A program made the translations under genes and the position numbers. This document shows positions 41,424 through 49,653 of a stretch of 64,000 nucleotides of DNA, piece after piece. Position 1 is the stretch's first letter; each line of letters begins with the position of its first letter. The notes below the pieces were generated by a model that saw nothing but the letters and a program-made list of their open reading frames with translations, was not told the DNA's origin and ran no database searches. This DNA is from Actinomycetota bacterium (GTDB lineage: Bacteria; Actinomycetota; Thermoleophilia; Solirubrobacterales; 70-9), in the NCBI GenBank assembly GCA_018268415.1, contig JAFDWO010000043.1, positions 40,399 to 104,398 of the forward strand, read 5' to 3'.

Positions 41424-41442
41424 CTCTTCGCGAGCCTGGCGG

Positions 41443-41475
41443 CAGGGTCAGCGGACGACCCGCCCGCTGACCCTG
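41443..41475. terminator. Perfect 12-bp hairpin at the end of two convergent genes
   Basis: CAGGGTCAGCGG (41443-41454) and CCGCTGACCCTG (41464-41475) pair perfectly around a 9-nt loop. The left arm includes the metallopeptidase stop codon, so the hairpin overlaps coding sequence. Confidence 0.6.
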
Positions 41476-42800
41476 AACGGGGCTTCTTCGGTCAGGTAGC
41501 GCCAGTCGAGGCGGCGCGCGCTGTAGCCCACGGCGGTCGCGTCGGCATTGACGACCACGGCGGTGATGCGCTGGAAGCGGGCCGGGTCGGCGAGGCGCGC
41601 CGTCAGGGTGCCGCCGGTGCGCGAGTAGGCCACGGATTTGACCGTGCGCCCGTGGCGTTCGGAGCCGACGCGTCCGACCAGCGCCAGTCCGGTCCCCACC
41701 CCCGCCGGTGCGGTGAGGTGGACCTCGACCGCCGTTCCGCTCGGCGCGTGGACGCCGAGCAGGCTGAAGGTCGTGTGGTTGAGGTGCCGGGTGACGGCCG
41801 GCGCGCCCAACGTCAGCGACCCTTGCCGCGGCGCGTCCGGGTAGAGGTAGCTCTCGCGGAACCCGATCCCGGTCCGCCACTCGGCGACGTCGGCGGCGAA
41901 GCGGGTGAAGTCGTGGCCGAAGGTGGATGGTCCGGCCGCGCGGATCGCTCGTTCGTAGGCGGCGACGGCGAAGCCGGCGGGCCGCGCCCGGGCGGCGCCG
42001 GCCCAGGCCTCACGGATCAACGAGCGGCCATAGTGGTGGGCCAGCCACGCGTTCCAGACCGCGGTGCCGTACTCCTTGATCGAGTTCGCGGTCAGCGGCG
42101 TTTCCCACAGCTTCACCCAGCTCCGGACGTAACGCAGGTAGTCGTCGATGCCGTTGTAGACCTGGTCCTCCATCCACACCGCGGTCGACTCGGCGAACCA
42201 CGGGTCCGCGTAGGCGTCGTAGGCGAACTGGAGGATGTGGTTGTACTCGTGGGCGAACGTGACCTTGAGATCACGGCCCTGGGTCGTGTGGGGGAACTCG
42301 AACGGTTCGTAGTCGTTGTCGAGGACCAGGTAGCCGTGCAGCCGGCGCGAGGACGACCGGCCTCCCTGTCCTGCCTGGCCGCGGTCGGGCGCCGCATAGC
42401 CGAAGAGCTGCGGTCCGATCTCGGCGAGGTAGACGTCGGTCTTCCCGTGCCCGCCGCCCAGCGTGCCGTCGGAAAGCGGCTCGCGCCAGCCGAGCTTCCC
42501 GTTCTCGATCTGGTGCACGTGTTCGGCCACCGCCAGGACCCGTTCGACGTAGTCGGGGATCCCGTCCCCGTTCGTGTCCTTGGGCCGCGGGGCGTCAAGG
42601 CCCTGGTCGACCCAATGGACACAGAAGTGCGCGCCGCAGGCGGGCGATTTCGGCGCTTCGGGGACCGTGTAGGAGTTGCGACTCGGCACGATGCCCTCGC
42701 CGGGCCGTTCGAACGGCCGTGCCGCGGCGGCGAGCGACGCCGTGGCGAGCAGCACGGCAACCAGGGCCGCGACGGCGATTGCGAGGCGGCCCGAGCGCAT
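41448..42800 (-). CDS. Secreted zinc metallopeptidase, gluzincin-like (putative)
   Basis: 450 residues from ATG 42800, with a signal peptide (about 1-28). A calcium-loop-like DTNGDGIPD follows. The HExxH motif is H184-E-Y-N-H, and WFAESTAVWMED about 20 residues later supplies the third ligand Glu, as in gluzincins. The C-terminal 140 residues look like a beta-sandwich. No exact family is assigned; MXAN_6640-type putative metalloproteases are a possible match. A TAAGGT -10 sits 7 nt before the ATG (42808-42813). Confidence 0.75.
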   Translation of the reverse strand: MRSGRLAIAVAALVAVLLATASLAAAARPFERPGEGIVPSRNSYTVPEAPKSPACGAHFCVHWVDQGLDAPRPKDTNGDGIPDYVERVLAVAEHVHQIENGKLGWREPLSDGTLGGGHGKTDVYLAEIGPQLFGYAAPDRGQAGQGGRSSSRRLHGYLVLDNDYEPFEFPHTTQGRDLKVTFAHEYNHILQFAYDAYADPWFAESTAVWMEDQVYNGIDDYLRYVRSWVKLWETPLTANSIKEYGTAVWNAWLAHHYGRSLIREAWAGAARARPAGFAVAAYERAIRAAGPSTFGHDFTRFAADVAEWRTGIGFRESYLYPDAPRQGSLTLGAPAVTRHLNHTTFSLLGVHAPSGTAVEVHLTAPAGVGTGLALVGRVGSERHGRTVKSVAYSRTGGTLTARLADPARFQRITAVVVNADATAVGYSARRLDWRYLTEEAPFRVSGRVVR

Positions 42801-42807
42801 CCGCGGC

Positions 42808-42813
42808 ACCTTA
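42808..42813 (-). promoter_or_regulatory. -10 element of the metallopeptidase gene
   Basis: TAAGGT on the minus strand, 7 nt before the ATG; leaderless layout. Confidence 0.55.
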
Positions 42814-42891
42814 GCGGCGCCCCTTAAGCGCTTCGAAAGCACGCAGGCCGACGCGACCACCGGCCGGGCCGGGATACTTCGGCGTCTCTCC

Positions 42892-44556
42892 ATGCGCATC
42901 GCCCTTGCCCAGATCAACCCGACCGTCGGCGACGTCGACGGCAACACCGCCAAGATCGCCGCGTGGATCGAGCGCGCCCGCGCGGCGGGGGCCGAGCTGG
43001 CGATCTTCCCCGAGCTCTGCATCCCCGGCTATCCGGCCGAGGACCTCTATCTGAAGCGGCATTTCCTCGCCGCGAACGTGGCTGCGGTCGAGGGGCTGGC
43101 GAGTGGCCTCGCGCCGGGGATCACGGTGATGGTCGGCTTCGCCGAGCCGGTCGAGGGCGGCGGCGATCACCGCCACGCCTACAACTCGCTCGCCGTCCTC
43201 GCCGACGGCGCCGTGCAGCGGGTCTACCGCAAGAACCGCCTCCCCAACTACTCCGTCTTCGACGAGCAGCGCTATTTCGTTCCCGGCACCGACGGCGACG
43301 CGGTCGAGGTCGCCGGGACGCGGGTCGGGCTGACGATCTGCGAGGACACCTGGGCGCCGGGTCCGCCCGCGCAGGCCGAGGCCGATGCCGGCGCGCGGCT
43401 GATCGCCAATCCGTCGGGCTCGCCCTACCACCGTGGCAAGGGGCAGGAGCGCGAAGAGATGTTCGGCGAGCGGGCGCGCGAATACGGCTCCTTCGTCGCC
43501 TTCGTGAATCTGGTCGGCGGTCAGGACGAACTGGTCTTCGACGGACAAAGCCTCCTGTTGGCGCCGGACGGGGCCGTGCTGGCGCGGGCGGCGCAGTTCG
43601 AGGAGGACCTCGTGATCGTCGACGTCCCGGCCGCGATCGGCGCCCCGACGCCGCTCGCCGACCCGCTCCCGGACCTCGACGAGGTCTACGGCGCGCTCCG
43701 GTTGGGCCTGCACGATTATGTCGAAAAGAACGGCTTCCGGCACGTCGGGCTGGGGATCTCGGGCGGCATCGATTCGGCGCTCGTCGCGATGCTCGCGGTC
43801 GACGCGCTCGGCCGCGAGCGGGTCACGCTGGTGGTCATGCCCTCGCCTCATTCCAGTGCCGATACCCAGGAGGACGCCCGGCAGATCGCCCGCAACCTGG
43901 GGACCGAGCTGATCGAGATACCGATCGAGCCGATGATGGACGGCTACGGCGACGCGCTCGACCGGTATCTGCGCCGGGGCGCCGCCGAGGCCGCCGTGGT
44001 CGCCGACCCGACCCGCCCCGAGCCCGACCTCGCCGCCGAGAACATCCAGGCGCGGATCCGCGGCAACCTGATGATGGCCCTCTCCAACCGCCACGGCTGG
44101 CTGGTCCTGACCACGGGCAACAAGAGCGAGATGTCGGTCGGCTACGCGACCCTCTACGGCGACATGGCGGGCGGCTTCGCGGTGATCAAGGACGTGCCGA
44201 AGACGCTCGTCTACGAGCTGGTGGAGCGGCGCAACGCACGGGCGGGGCGAGAGCTGGTCCCGGCCTCGGTGATCGAGCGACCGCCCTCGGCGGAGCTCCG
44301 CCCCGACCAGCTCGACAGCGACTCGCTGCCCGATTATGACCTGCTTGACCGCATCCTCGAGGCCTACGTCGAGCGCGACGAGGGCCGCGACGAGATGACC
44401 TCTGCCGGGATGCCGGGCGAGGTCGTCGACGAGGTGATCCGCCTGGTCGACCGCGCCGAGTACAAGCGCCGCCAGGCCGCCCCCGGCATCCGCATCACCC
44501 CCCGCGCCTTCGGCCGCGACCGCCGTCTGCCGATCACCAACCGCTTCGGCGGTTGA
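42892..44556 (+). CDS. nadE: Glutamine-dependent NAD+ synthetase
   Basis: 554 residues from ATG 42892. The N-terminal nitrilase-type glutaminase has Glu41 (FPELCIPGYPAED), Lys114 (YRKNRLPNY) and Cys150 (LTICEDTW). The C-terminal synthetase has the PP-loop SGGIDS (290-295) and GNKSEMSVGYATLYGDMAGG. It makes NAD from nicotinate adenine dinucleotide. TACTTC 11 nt upstream is a weak -10. Its end is convergent with the thioesterase gene across an inverted-repeat element. Confidence 0.95.
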   Translation: MRIALAQINPTVGDVDGNTAKIAAWIERARAAGAELAIFPELCIPGYPAEDLYLKRHFLAANVAAVEGLASGLAPGITVMVGFAEPVEGGGDHRHAYNSLAVLADGAVQRVYRKNRLPNYSVFDEQRYFVPGTDGDAVEVAGTRVGLTICEDTWAPGPPAQAEADAGARLIANPSGSPYHRGKGQEREEMFGERAREYGSFVAFVNLVGGQDELVFDGQSLLLAPDGAVLARAAQFEEDLVIVDVPAAIGAPTPLADPLPDLDEVYGALRLGLHDYVEKNGFRHVGLGISGGIDSALVAMLAVDALGRERVTLVVMPSPHSSADTQEDARQIARNLGTELIEIPIEPMMDGYGDALDRYLRRGAAEAAVVADPTRPEPDLAAENIQARIRGNLMMALSNRHGWLVLTTGNKSEMSVGYATLYGDMAGGFAVIKDVPKTLVYELVERRNARAGRELVPASVIERPPSAELRPDQLDSDSLPDYDLLDRILEAYVERDEGRDEMTSAGMPGEVVDEVIRLVDRAEYKRRQAAPGIRITPRAFGRDRRLPITNRFGG

Positions 44557-44563
44557 TCCTGGA

Positions 44564-44666
44564 TCAGGCCCGTCCCGACCAAGCCTGACCAGGACGCAGG
44601 GAGCGTGGCGTGCTCTGCACGCGAGCGACCGAGGACGCCGTCAGGCGCCGGTCGGGGCGGGCCTGA
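44564..44666. repeat. 103-bp element with 17-bp terminal inverted repeats, copy B
   Basis: Ends TCAGGCCCGTCCCGACC (44564-44580) and GGTCGGGGCGGGCCTGA (44650-44666) pair at 16 of 17 positions. The interior is the reverse complement of copy A at 19143-19242 over about 60 bp. The right end lies inside the last codons of the thioesterase gene. Confidence 0.75.
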
Positions 44667-45051
44667 CGGCCATGGTCATCTTGGCCACAGCGCAGAGGCG
44701 CTCGTCGTCGTCGACGACCTCGACCGTCCAGACCCAGGTGGTGCGGCCGCGGTGGCGGGCGACGGCGCGGACTTCGGCGTGACCCGAGGTCACCGGGCGC
44801 ATGAAGCTCACCTCGATCGACTGGCCTACCGCGATCTGCCCTTCCTCGTAGACCGCCGCCGCGGTGGCGTAGGAGCAGAGGCTCTCGACCAGGGTCGAGT
44901 AGACGCCACCGTGCATGAGCCCGTAAGGCTGGCGCAGCTCGTCGCGCAACTCGATCCGAGCGCGCGCATCCTCGGGGTCCAGCTGTATCCACTCGGTACC
45001 GATGTAGTCATCGAAATTCGACGATTTCTTAATCGATTCATCGCTCGCCAT
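44641..45051 (-). CDS. Hotdog-fold thioesterase (PaaI family)
   Basis: 136 residues from ATG 45051. YGLMHGGVYSTLVESLCSYA is the PaaI/ComA2-type HGG motif with the downstream catalytic Glu, and ATAAAVYEEGQIAVGQSIEV fits the hotdog sheet. It hydrolyses an acyl-CoA of unknown identity. Its last residues (about VRPAPTGA) are encoded by the inverted-repeat element. The -10 is TAGGGT, 8 nt before the ATG, within a symmetrical divergent promoter. Confidence 0.88.
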   Translation of the reverse strand: MASDESIKKSSNFDDYIGTEWIQLDPEDARARIELRDELRQPYGLMHGGVYSTLVESLCSYATAAAVYEEGQIAVGQSIEVSFMRPVTSGHAEVRAVARHRGRTTWVWTVEVVDDDERLCAVAKMTMAVRPAPTGA

Positions 45052-45059
45052 CGCCGGGG

Positions 45060-45072
45060 ACCCTATTAGGGT
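45060..45072. promoter_or_regulatory. Palindromic bidirectional promoter
   Basis: ACCCTATTAGGGT holds two back-to-back -10 hexamers. TAGGGT at 45067-45072 reads rightwards, 8 nt before GTG 45081, and TAGGGT on the other strand (45065-45060) lies 8 nt before ATG 45051. Both transcripts should be leaderless. Confidence 0.7.
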
Positions 45073-45080
45073 TCCTCGGG

Positions 45081-46247
45081 GTGGCGCTGAGCGAAGAGCA
45101 GAATGCGATGCTGCGCCTGCTGGCCCAAGGCGAGCAGGGTTATGCGGACATCGCGGCCCTGATGGGGCTGAGCGAGGAAGAGGTGCGGGCCAAGGTGGTC
45201 GGCGCCCTCGCCCAACTGCAGGCCGAAGGCAAGCCGACTCCCGACGTCCCACCGCCGCTCCCGGGCGGCGCCAAGCCGGCCGCGGAAGTGACGCCGCCGG
45301 AGCCGGCCGCCGGGAAGCCGGAGCGCGTCGCCGCGGAGCCCGAGCCGGCCGCCGCGAAGCCGGAGCGCGTCGCCGCGGAGCCCAAGCCGGCCGCCGGGAA
45401 GCCGGAGCGCGTCGCCGCGAAGCCCGAGCGCGTCGCTGGGGAGCCCGAGCTGTCGACCGGTGCCGGGCCTGCGGTCGCGGACGCGGACGCGGACGCCCCG
45501 AAGGAACCCGCGTCGGCGGCGACGCAACCCCCCGTGGCACCAACGCCCCCACCCGCAAGCCCATCGACCCCTCACCCTGCCGGCGGGCGCACCATCACGC
45601 TTCCCACCGGGCAGCGTGCCTGGCTCCTCGGCGGCGGGATCGTCGCCATCGTCGCGGCAATCGTCGTCGTGATCCTCCTGGTCTCCGACAGCGGGGACGG
45701 CGGTTCGTCTTCCCCGTCGAACAACGGCGCCACCACGGCGGCCGAAACGGCCAAGGGCGAAGGAAGCGCCGGCGGCAAACCGGCCACCGAAGCCAAGCTG
45801 AAAGCGGTCGACGGCTCGGAAGCGAAAGGCTTCGCCTCCTTCGGCCGGGTGAAGAACAAGCTGGCGCTGCAGGTCGAAGCGACCGGTCTCGAACCGACCG
45901 AAGAAGGCGTCAACTCCTACGCCATCTGGCTCGCCCAGTCCCCGCAGAAAATGATCCCGCTCGCCTCGACCGGGGTGAAGGCGAGCGGTGAAGGCGCGGG
46001 CATCATCGCGGCCCAGTTCGAAGTCCCGGTCCAAATCCTCGGCTACTTGGCAGGCGGAACCTTCGACCAGATCGCGATCACTAAAGTCGACAACAAACGC
46101 TTCCGGAACAGCGTCACGATCGCAACGAAACAGAAAAAGACGCCGACCTACCTCGGCAAGGAAGTCCTGCGCGGGACCATCACCGGCCCGATCGTCGGCC
46201 TCGCGGTCCGCGAAGAAGAAGAAAAGAAGGCCGAAGAAGGCAAGTAG
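45081..46247 (+). CDS. Single-pass membrane protein with N-terminal helix-turn-helix and tandem repeats
   Basis: 388 residues, function not recognised. Residues 1-50 resemble a sigma-4/HTH module (EEQNAMLRLLAQGEQGYADI, ALMGLSEEEVRAKV). Residues 73-120 hold three to four copies of a 14-residue repeat around KPERVAAEP, encoded by 42-bp DNA repeats. A Pro/Ala segment, one TM helix (about 180-203) and an outward beta-rich domain follow. This could be a membrane-tethered regulator that senses an outside signal (inference). The end is rich in GAA and AAA codons. Confidence 0.75.
   Translation: MALSEEQNAMLRLLAQGEQGYADIAALMGLSEEEVRAKVVGALAQLQAEGKPTPDVPPPLPGGAKPAAEVTPPEPAAGKPERVAAEPEPAAAKPERVAAEPKPAAGKPERVAAKPERVAGEPELSTGAGPAVADADADAPKEPASAATQPPVAPTPPPASPSTPHPAGGRTITLPTGQRAWLLGGGIVAIVAAIVVVILLVSDSGDGGSSSPSNNGATTAAETAKGEGSAGGKPATEAKLKAVDGSEAKGFASFGRVKNKLALQVEATGLEPTEEGVNSYAIWLAQSPQKMIPLASTGVKASGEGAGIIAAQFEVPVQILGYLAGGTFDQIAITKVDNKRFRNSVTIATKQKKTPTYLGKEVLRGTITGPIVGLAVREEEEKKAEEGK
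45299..45440 (+). repeat. 42-bp coding tandem repeat
   Basis: Three to four copies of a 42-bp unit that encodes a 14-residue Pro/Glu/Ala/Lys repeat. The central GAAGCCGGAGCGCGTCGCCG is nearly identical in each. Copy number is likely to vary between strains. Confidence 0.75.
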
Positions 46248-46434
46248 CCCGGGGATAAGGGATAAGGATGGGGCCGCCTGAAGCTGTCGCCCACCTGGAT
46301 CCGCGATCCCCTCAGGCTGTCGCCCGCTCAGATCCGCAGCCCCCTCAAGCTGGCCCGGTCTGATCCCCGGCCCCCCGAGCTGTCGCCCGCTCGGATCCGC
46401 GGCCCCCTCGAGCTGTCGCCCCTTGCGGAAAGGG
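46248..46434. repeat. Repeat island 3, module R1 (about five tandem units)
   Basis: Gene-free. Units of about 34 bp built on CCCCTCGAGCTGTCGCCC and GGATCCGCGG follow each other from 46273. They match the R1 words after rnj. Confidence 0.75.
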
Positions 46435-46587
46435 ATGCGGCCGTCTCGTCCACGGCCCTGGCAGGCTGTGGCCGTGGCCGAGACGGCCGGGGGTGCGGGG
46501 AGCGGGCGGGGGAAGCACGGAAGGCCCTTGCGGGAGGTGCGGGCGAGCGAGGCGGATCCTCACGCGATGGACACGGCGCTCCCACGG
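46435..46587. repeat. Repeat module R2, copy 2, with 19-bp hairpin
   Basis: Close copy of 2196-2351. Hairpin arms 46439-46457 and 46470-46488 pair at 18 of 19 positions with the same A/C mismatch as copy 1. Confidence 0.8.
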
Positions 46588-46662
46588 TCCCTCCCGATCC
46601 CGGCCCCGGGGACCGGAGGGTGCGACCGATCCGTCACGGGACCGTCACCGAAGGGGGACCCC

Positions 46663-46756
46663 GTCACGAAGACGTCGGGAACCTCACGCTTCCTCCCGAC
46701 CATCCCATTGCTCAAGGATCTCCGTGTTTAGTTTTGGTTGCACAGCAACCAAAACT
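46663..46756. repeat. R3 module, left-half copy with a different hairpin
   Basis: Starts GTCACGAAGACGTCGGGAAC (46663-46682). Its hairpin is AGTTTTGGTTGC (46730-46741), loop ACA, GCAACCAAAACT (46745-46756), a perfect 12-bp stem unrelated to the palindrome of the full copies. Confidence 0.75.
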
Positions 46757-46907
46757 CGACGCGCGTCCCACGGACCCCCGACCCCGGCGTCTCGGGGCCC
46801 GGACCCCCGATCCCGGCGTCCGGGGGCCGGAGGGTCGCACGGATCCCCCCCGATCCCGGCCCCGGGGGGCGGGAGGTGTGACGGGACCGTCACGGAAGAG
46901 GGGCCTT

Positions 46908-47089
46908 GTCACGAAGACGTAGGGAACTCCACCCTTCCTCCCGTGTTGTCCAACGCTCACGGACGCCTTCCGTACTTTGACCCTGCCATGGCAGGGTCAA
47001 AGTACGGAAGGCGTTCCCGGGCCCTCTTTCCGGGCCCGGGAACGGACCGAAGGGTGCGGAAAGGGTGACGTTCCCGGCGTCTTAGTCAC
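46908..47089. repeat. Repeat module R3, full copy 2: 182-bp unit with compensatory palindrome change
   Basis: Ends GTCACGAAGACGTAGGGAAC (46908-46927) and GTTCCCGGCGTCTTAGTCAC (47070-47089). The perfect palindrome spans 46963-47014. Compared with copy 1, the left arm reads GCCTTCC instead of GCGTTCC and the right arm GGAAGGC instead of GGAACGC, so pairing is kept. Confidence 0.85.
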
Positions 47090-47109
47090 CGATCGGGGCG
47101 GGGTGTGGC

Positions 47110-47154
47110 CTCCCCCGCACGGACCCGTCACGGAAGCCCGACCTCCCCCCGTCC
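47110..47154. repeat. Repeat module R4, copy 2
   Basis: 45-bp block matching 2695-2739 with two or three substitutions. Confidence 0.85.
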
Positions 47155-47270
47155 CTCTGTCCCCCCCTCATCCCTGTGTCGTCTTTTTCACGACTCCCTC
47201 CTGTCCCTGTCCCGCCTTTTTCACGACCCCTTCCCGTCCCTGTACCCCGCCTTCCCCACGACCCCCTCCC
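47155..47270. repeat. Repeat module R5, copy 2
   Basis: About three tandem C-rich units with CTTTTTCACGAC words, directly before the GC hairpin. Confidence 0.7.
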
Positions 47271-47328
47271 GTCCCGGGCGCCTCATGGCGCTCACAGCCT
47301 GCCAGGAGCGCCATGAGGCGCCCGGGAC
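47271..47328. repeat. Repeat module R6, copy 2: perfect 23-bp GC hairpin
   Basis: Arms 47271-47293 and 47306-47328 with loop ACAGCCTGCCAG; identical to copies 1 and 3. Confidence 0.9.
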
Positions 47329-47504
47329 CATCTCGGACGGGTGGGGCGGCCGGGGTCGCGGCGCGACTCGACGGCCGCGGGGGTCGGGGTCGGGACGCAC
47401 CTCGGACGGCCGCGGGGGCCGAGGTCGCGGCGCAACGCACCCCGCGCGGCAACTCGGACGGGTCCGACGGTCGGGATCGAGGACGCCCGGCCCAGCGAAA
47501 ACCA
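47329..47504. repeat. Repeat module R7, copy 2
   Basis: Irregular CTCGGACGG words and GGTCGCGGCGC blocks up to about 47470. Nothing is recognisable in the last 30 bp before the oxidase stop codon. Confidence 0.6.
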
Positions 47505-49130
47505 CTAACCCAAGAGCTTGCCGGGGTTCATGATCCCGGTCGGGTCGAGGCGTTCCTTCGCCGCCCGCAGGACCTCGAGGCCGATCTCGCCCACCTCGGC
47601 CTCCATGTAGGGGGCGTGGTCGCGACCGACCGCGTGGTGGTGGGTGATCGTGGCGCCGTTGGCAACGATGGCCTCGCTCGCGGCTCGCTTGACCGCCGCC
47701 CACTGCTCCAGCTCGGCGCCGCGGCGGGCCCGCGCGATGAAGGTGAAGTAGAGCGACGCGCCATCGGCATAGGCGTGGGAGAGGTGGCAGAAGACGAGGC
47801 CCGGCGTCCCCTGCCCCTCAAGCGCCCCCGCGATCGCGGCGCCGACGGCCCGGTGGAGCTCGCCGAGCCGCGTCCAGGAGTGCGAAGTCTCGAGCGTCTC
47901 GACCATCGCGCCCATCTCCATCAGCAGGTCGCGCTGGTAGGGCCCGCCGTAACGACCGTGCTCCCACGAGCGGCCGCCGGCGCGGCCGAGGTAGACGGCG
48001 CCGCCGGCGCGGAGCACCCGCACGGTCAGCGCGCGGCGCCTGGTGAGCGCTTCCTCGCTGCCCTCGTAGCCGAGGATCATCAGCGAGCCGGCCGCTCGCC
48101 GGCGTGCTCGCAGGTAGGTGCCGAACGCCTTCCCGGCGGCACCGCGCGGACCGGAGAGGGCCAGCGATCCGATCGTCTCCTCCTCGTCGGAGACGCGGAT
48201 CACGGTCGGCAGGCCCGGCCCCTGAGCGAGGGTGCGGACGATCTCGCATCCCGCCTCGAAGCTCCCCGCCATCCAGGCCTCGTAACGCCGTTGTGGCGGC
48301 GCCGGGCGTACCCTCACGGACACGTCGGGGATCACACCCAGAGTCCCCTCCGAGCCGATCACCAGCTCCCGCAGGGCAGGCCCGGCGGCACTGTGTGGAG
48401 TCTCCAGCGTCCGCAGGTTTCCGGCCGGGGCAAGCAGCCGCACCGAGCTGACCAGCGAGTCGAAGCGTCCATATCCGCTCGAGGCCTGGCCGGCCGAGCG
48501 GGTCGCGGCGAAGCCGCCGATCGTCGCGTACTCGAAGGACTGGGGGAAATGGCCGAGGGTGAGGCCCCGGGCGCCGAGCGCCGCCTCCGCCTCGGGCCCC
48601 CGCAGGCCGGCGCCAAGGCGGGCCGTCAGCGCGATCTCGTCGACGGCGACGTCACGGAGCGCCGCGAGGTCGAGGCTGATCAGCGCCGCGTGCGTGCCCC
48701 GCAGCGGCTCGACGCCGCCGACCACGCTGGTACCGCCGCCGAACGGCACCACGGCGACGCCGTGCGCGGCGCAGGCGTCGATCAACCGCCCCACCGCCGC
48801 CGCGTCGGCGGGCACCAGCACCGCGTCAGGCGCGTCCGCCAGCCGTCCCGAGCGCATCTGCACCAGGTCGACGTAACCGCTCCCGCGCGCATGGCGCAGA
48901 CGATCCTCCTTGGAGTCGAAGACGGCGGCGGCCCCGACCGCGTCCACCACCGCTCGCGGTAGGGCGCGCGCCGCGGGGAGCTCGAAATCCTCGAGCCGCG
49001 CGGCGAGCGGCCACGGCTCCAGCTCGCCGATCCGTTCGCGCAACACCGCGAGCGCGGTCGCGTCGAGTTCGGTGCGGCGCATCGGGTCGCCCCAGCCCCA
49101 CCAGTTGGTGTCGCGCCGCGGCTCGGTCAC
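47505..49130 (-). CDS. FAD-linked oxidase, alkyldihydroxyacetonephosphate synthase-like
   Basis: 541 residues. The N terminus NWWGWGDP, FAD-binding VPFGGGTSVVGGVEP and the substrate-side TLGHFPQSFEYATIGGFAA and SSGYGRFD segments strongly resemble AGPS, which exchanges the acyl chain of acyl-DHAP for a fatty alcohol in ether-lipid synthesis. The C-terminal half carries the cap domain and GATITHHHAVGRDH. An ether-lipid role is plausible but not proven; other PCMH-type oxidases share the FAD domain. The start is GTG 49130. Confidence 0.85.
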   Translation of the reverse strand: MTEPRRDTNWWGWGDPMRRTELDATALAVLRERIGELEPWPLAARLEDFELPAARALPRAVVDAVGAAAVFDSKEDRLRHARGSGYVDLVQMRSGRLADAPDAVLVPADAAAVGRLIDACAAHGVAVVPFGGGTSVVGGVEPLRGTHAALISLDLAALRDVAVDEIALTARLGAGLRGPEAEAALGARGLTLGHFPQSFEYATIGGFAATRSAGQASSGYGRFDSLVSSVRLLAPAGNLRTLETPHSAAGPALRELVIGSEGTLGVIPDVSVRVRPAPPQRRYEAWMAGSFEAGCEIVRTLAQGPGLPTVIRVSDEEETIGSLALSGPRGAAGKAFGTYLRARRRAAGSLMILGYEGSEEALTRRRALTVRVLRAGGAVYLGRAGGRSWEHGRYGGPYQRDLLMEMGAMVETLETSHSWTRLGELHRAVGAAIAGALEGQGTPGLVFCHLSHAYADGASLYFTFIARARRGAELEQWAAVKRAASEAIVANGATITHHHAVGRDHAPYMEAEVGEIGLEVLRAAKERLDPTGIMNPGKLLG

Positions 49131-49185
49131 GGCGCCCCACCGTGGAGACTTGCACTTGCATGGAGGGAGTTTCGCTCCACGCCCC

Positions 49186-49641
49186 TCACATCAGCGCCTC
49201 CTCGATCCCGTCGAGCGCCGCGTCGAGGATGTCGCGCTGGCCTCGACGCATCATCCATCCGCCAAGCCGCGACATTCCCCGCATGGTCTGCGAGGAAGTG
49301 AGCACGACTCGCGTCTCCCCGGCCGCCGCCGCGTGCAGCTCGACCTCGACCCGCGAGTCCTTCAGGTGCTTGGCGAACGGCGAGCCCTCCAGCTGTTGCT
49401 CCCAGACATAACGTTCCGGCTCCGCCGCGGACACGCACCGATAGTCGGCGCGCACGCCGCGCCCGTGCTGGGTCTCCAGCACCTTGGTCCACTGGCTGCG
49501 ACGGCCGCCCTGGCGCGCATCGACATCCTCGACCCGCGAGACCCGCGGCCACCAGCGCGGCAGCGCATAGGGGTCGGAGACGAGCTTCCAGACGTCGCGG
49601 ATCGGGGCCTCCACCGTCCGCCTGCGGGTCACCCGCGGCAC
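49186..49641 (-). CDS. SRPBCC-family protein (polyketide cyclase/lipid-binding fold)
   Basis: 151 residues. VEAPIRDVWKLVSDPYALPR at the start and the closing long helix (RGQRDILDAALDGIEEALM) fit the START/Bet v1-like SRPBCC fold, which binds hydrophobic ligands. It sits between the merR gene and the AGPS-like oxidase, which suggests lipid metabolism (inference). The start is GTG 49641. A TAGGCA element formed from the merR stop lies 9 nt upstream. Confidence 0.78.
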   Translation of the reverse strand: MPRVTRRRTVEAPIRDVWKLVSDPYALPRWWPRVSRVEDVDARQGGRRSQWTKVLETQHGRGVRADYRCVSAAEPERYVWEQQLEGSPFAKHLKDSRVEVELHAAAAGETRVVLTSSQTMRGMSRLGGWMMRRGQRDILDAALDGIEEALM

Positions 49642-49653
49642 GCGCGCCGCTGC

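Noticed and set aside
46328..48962. Long plus-strand frame running from island 3 into the oxidase gene
   Set aside because: Its second half is the antisense of the AGPS-like oxidase, which has clear motifs on the minus strand.
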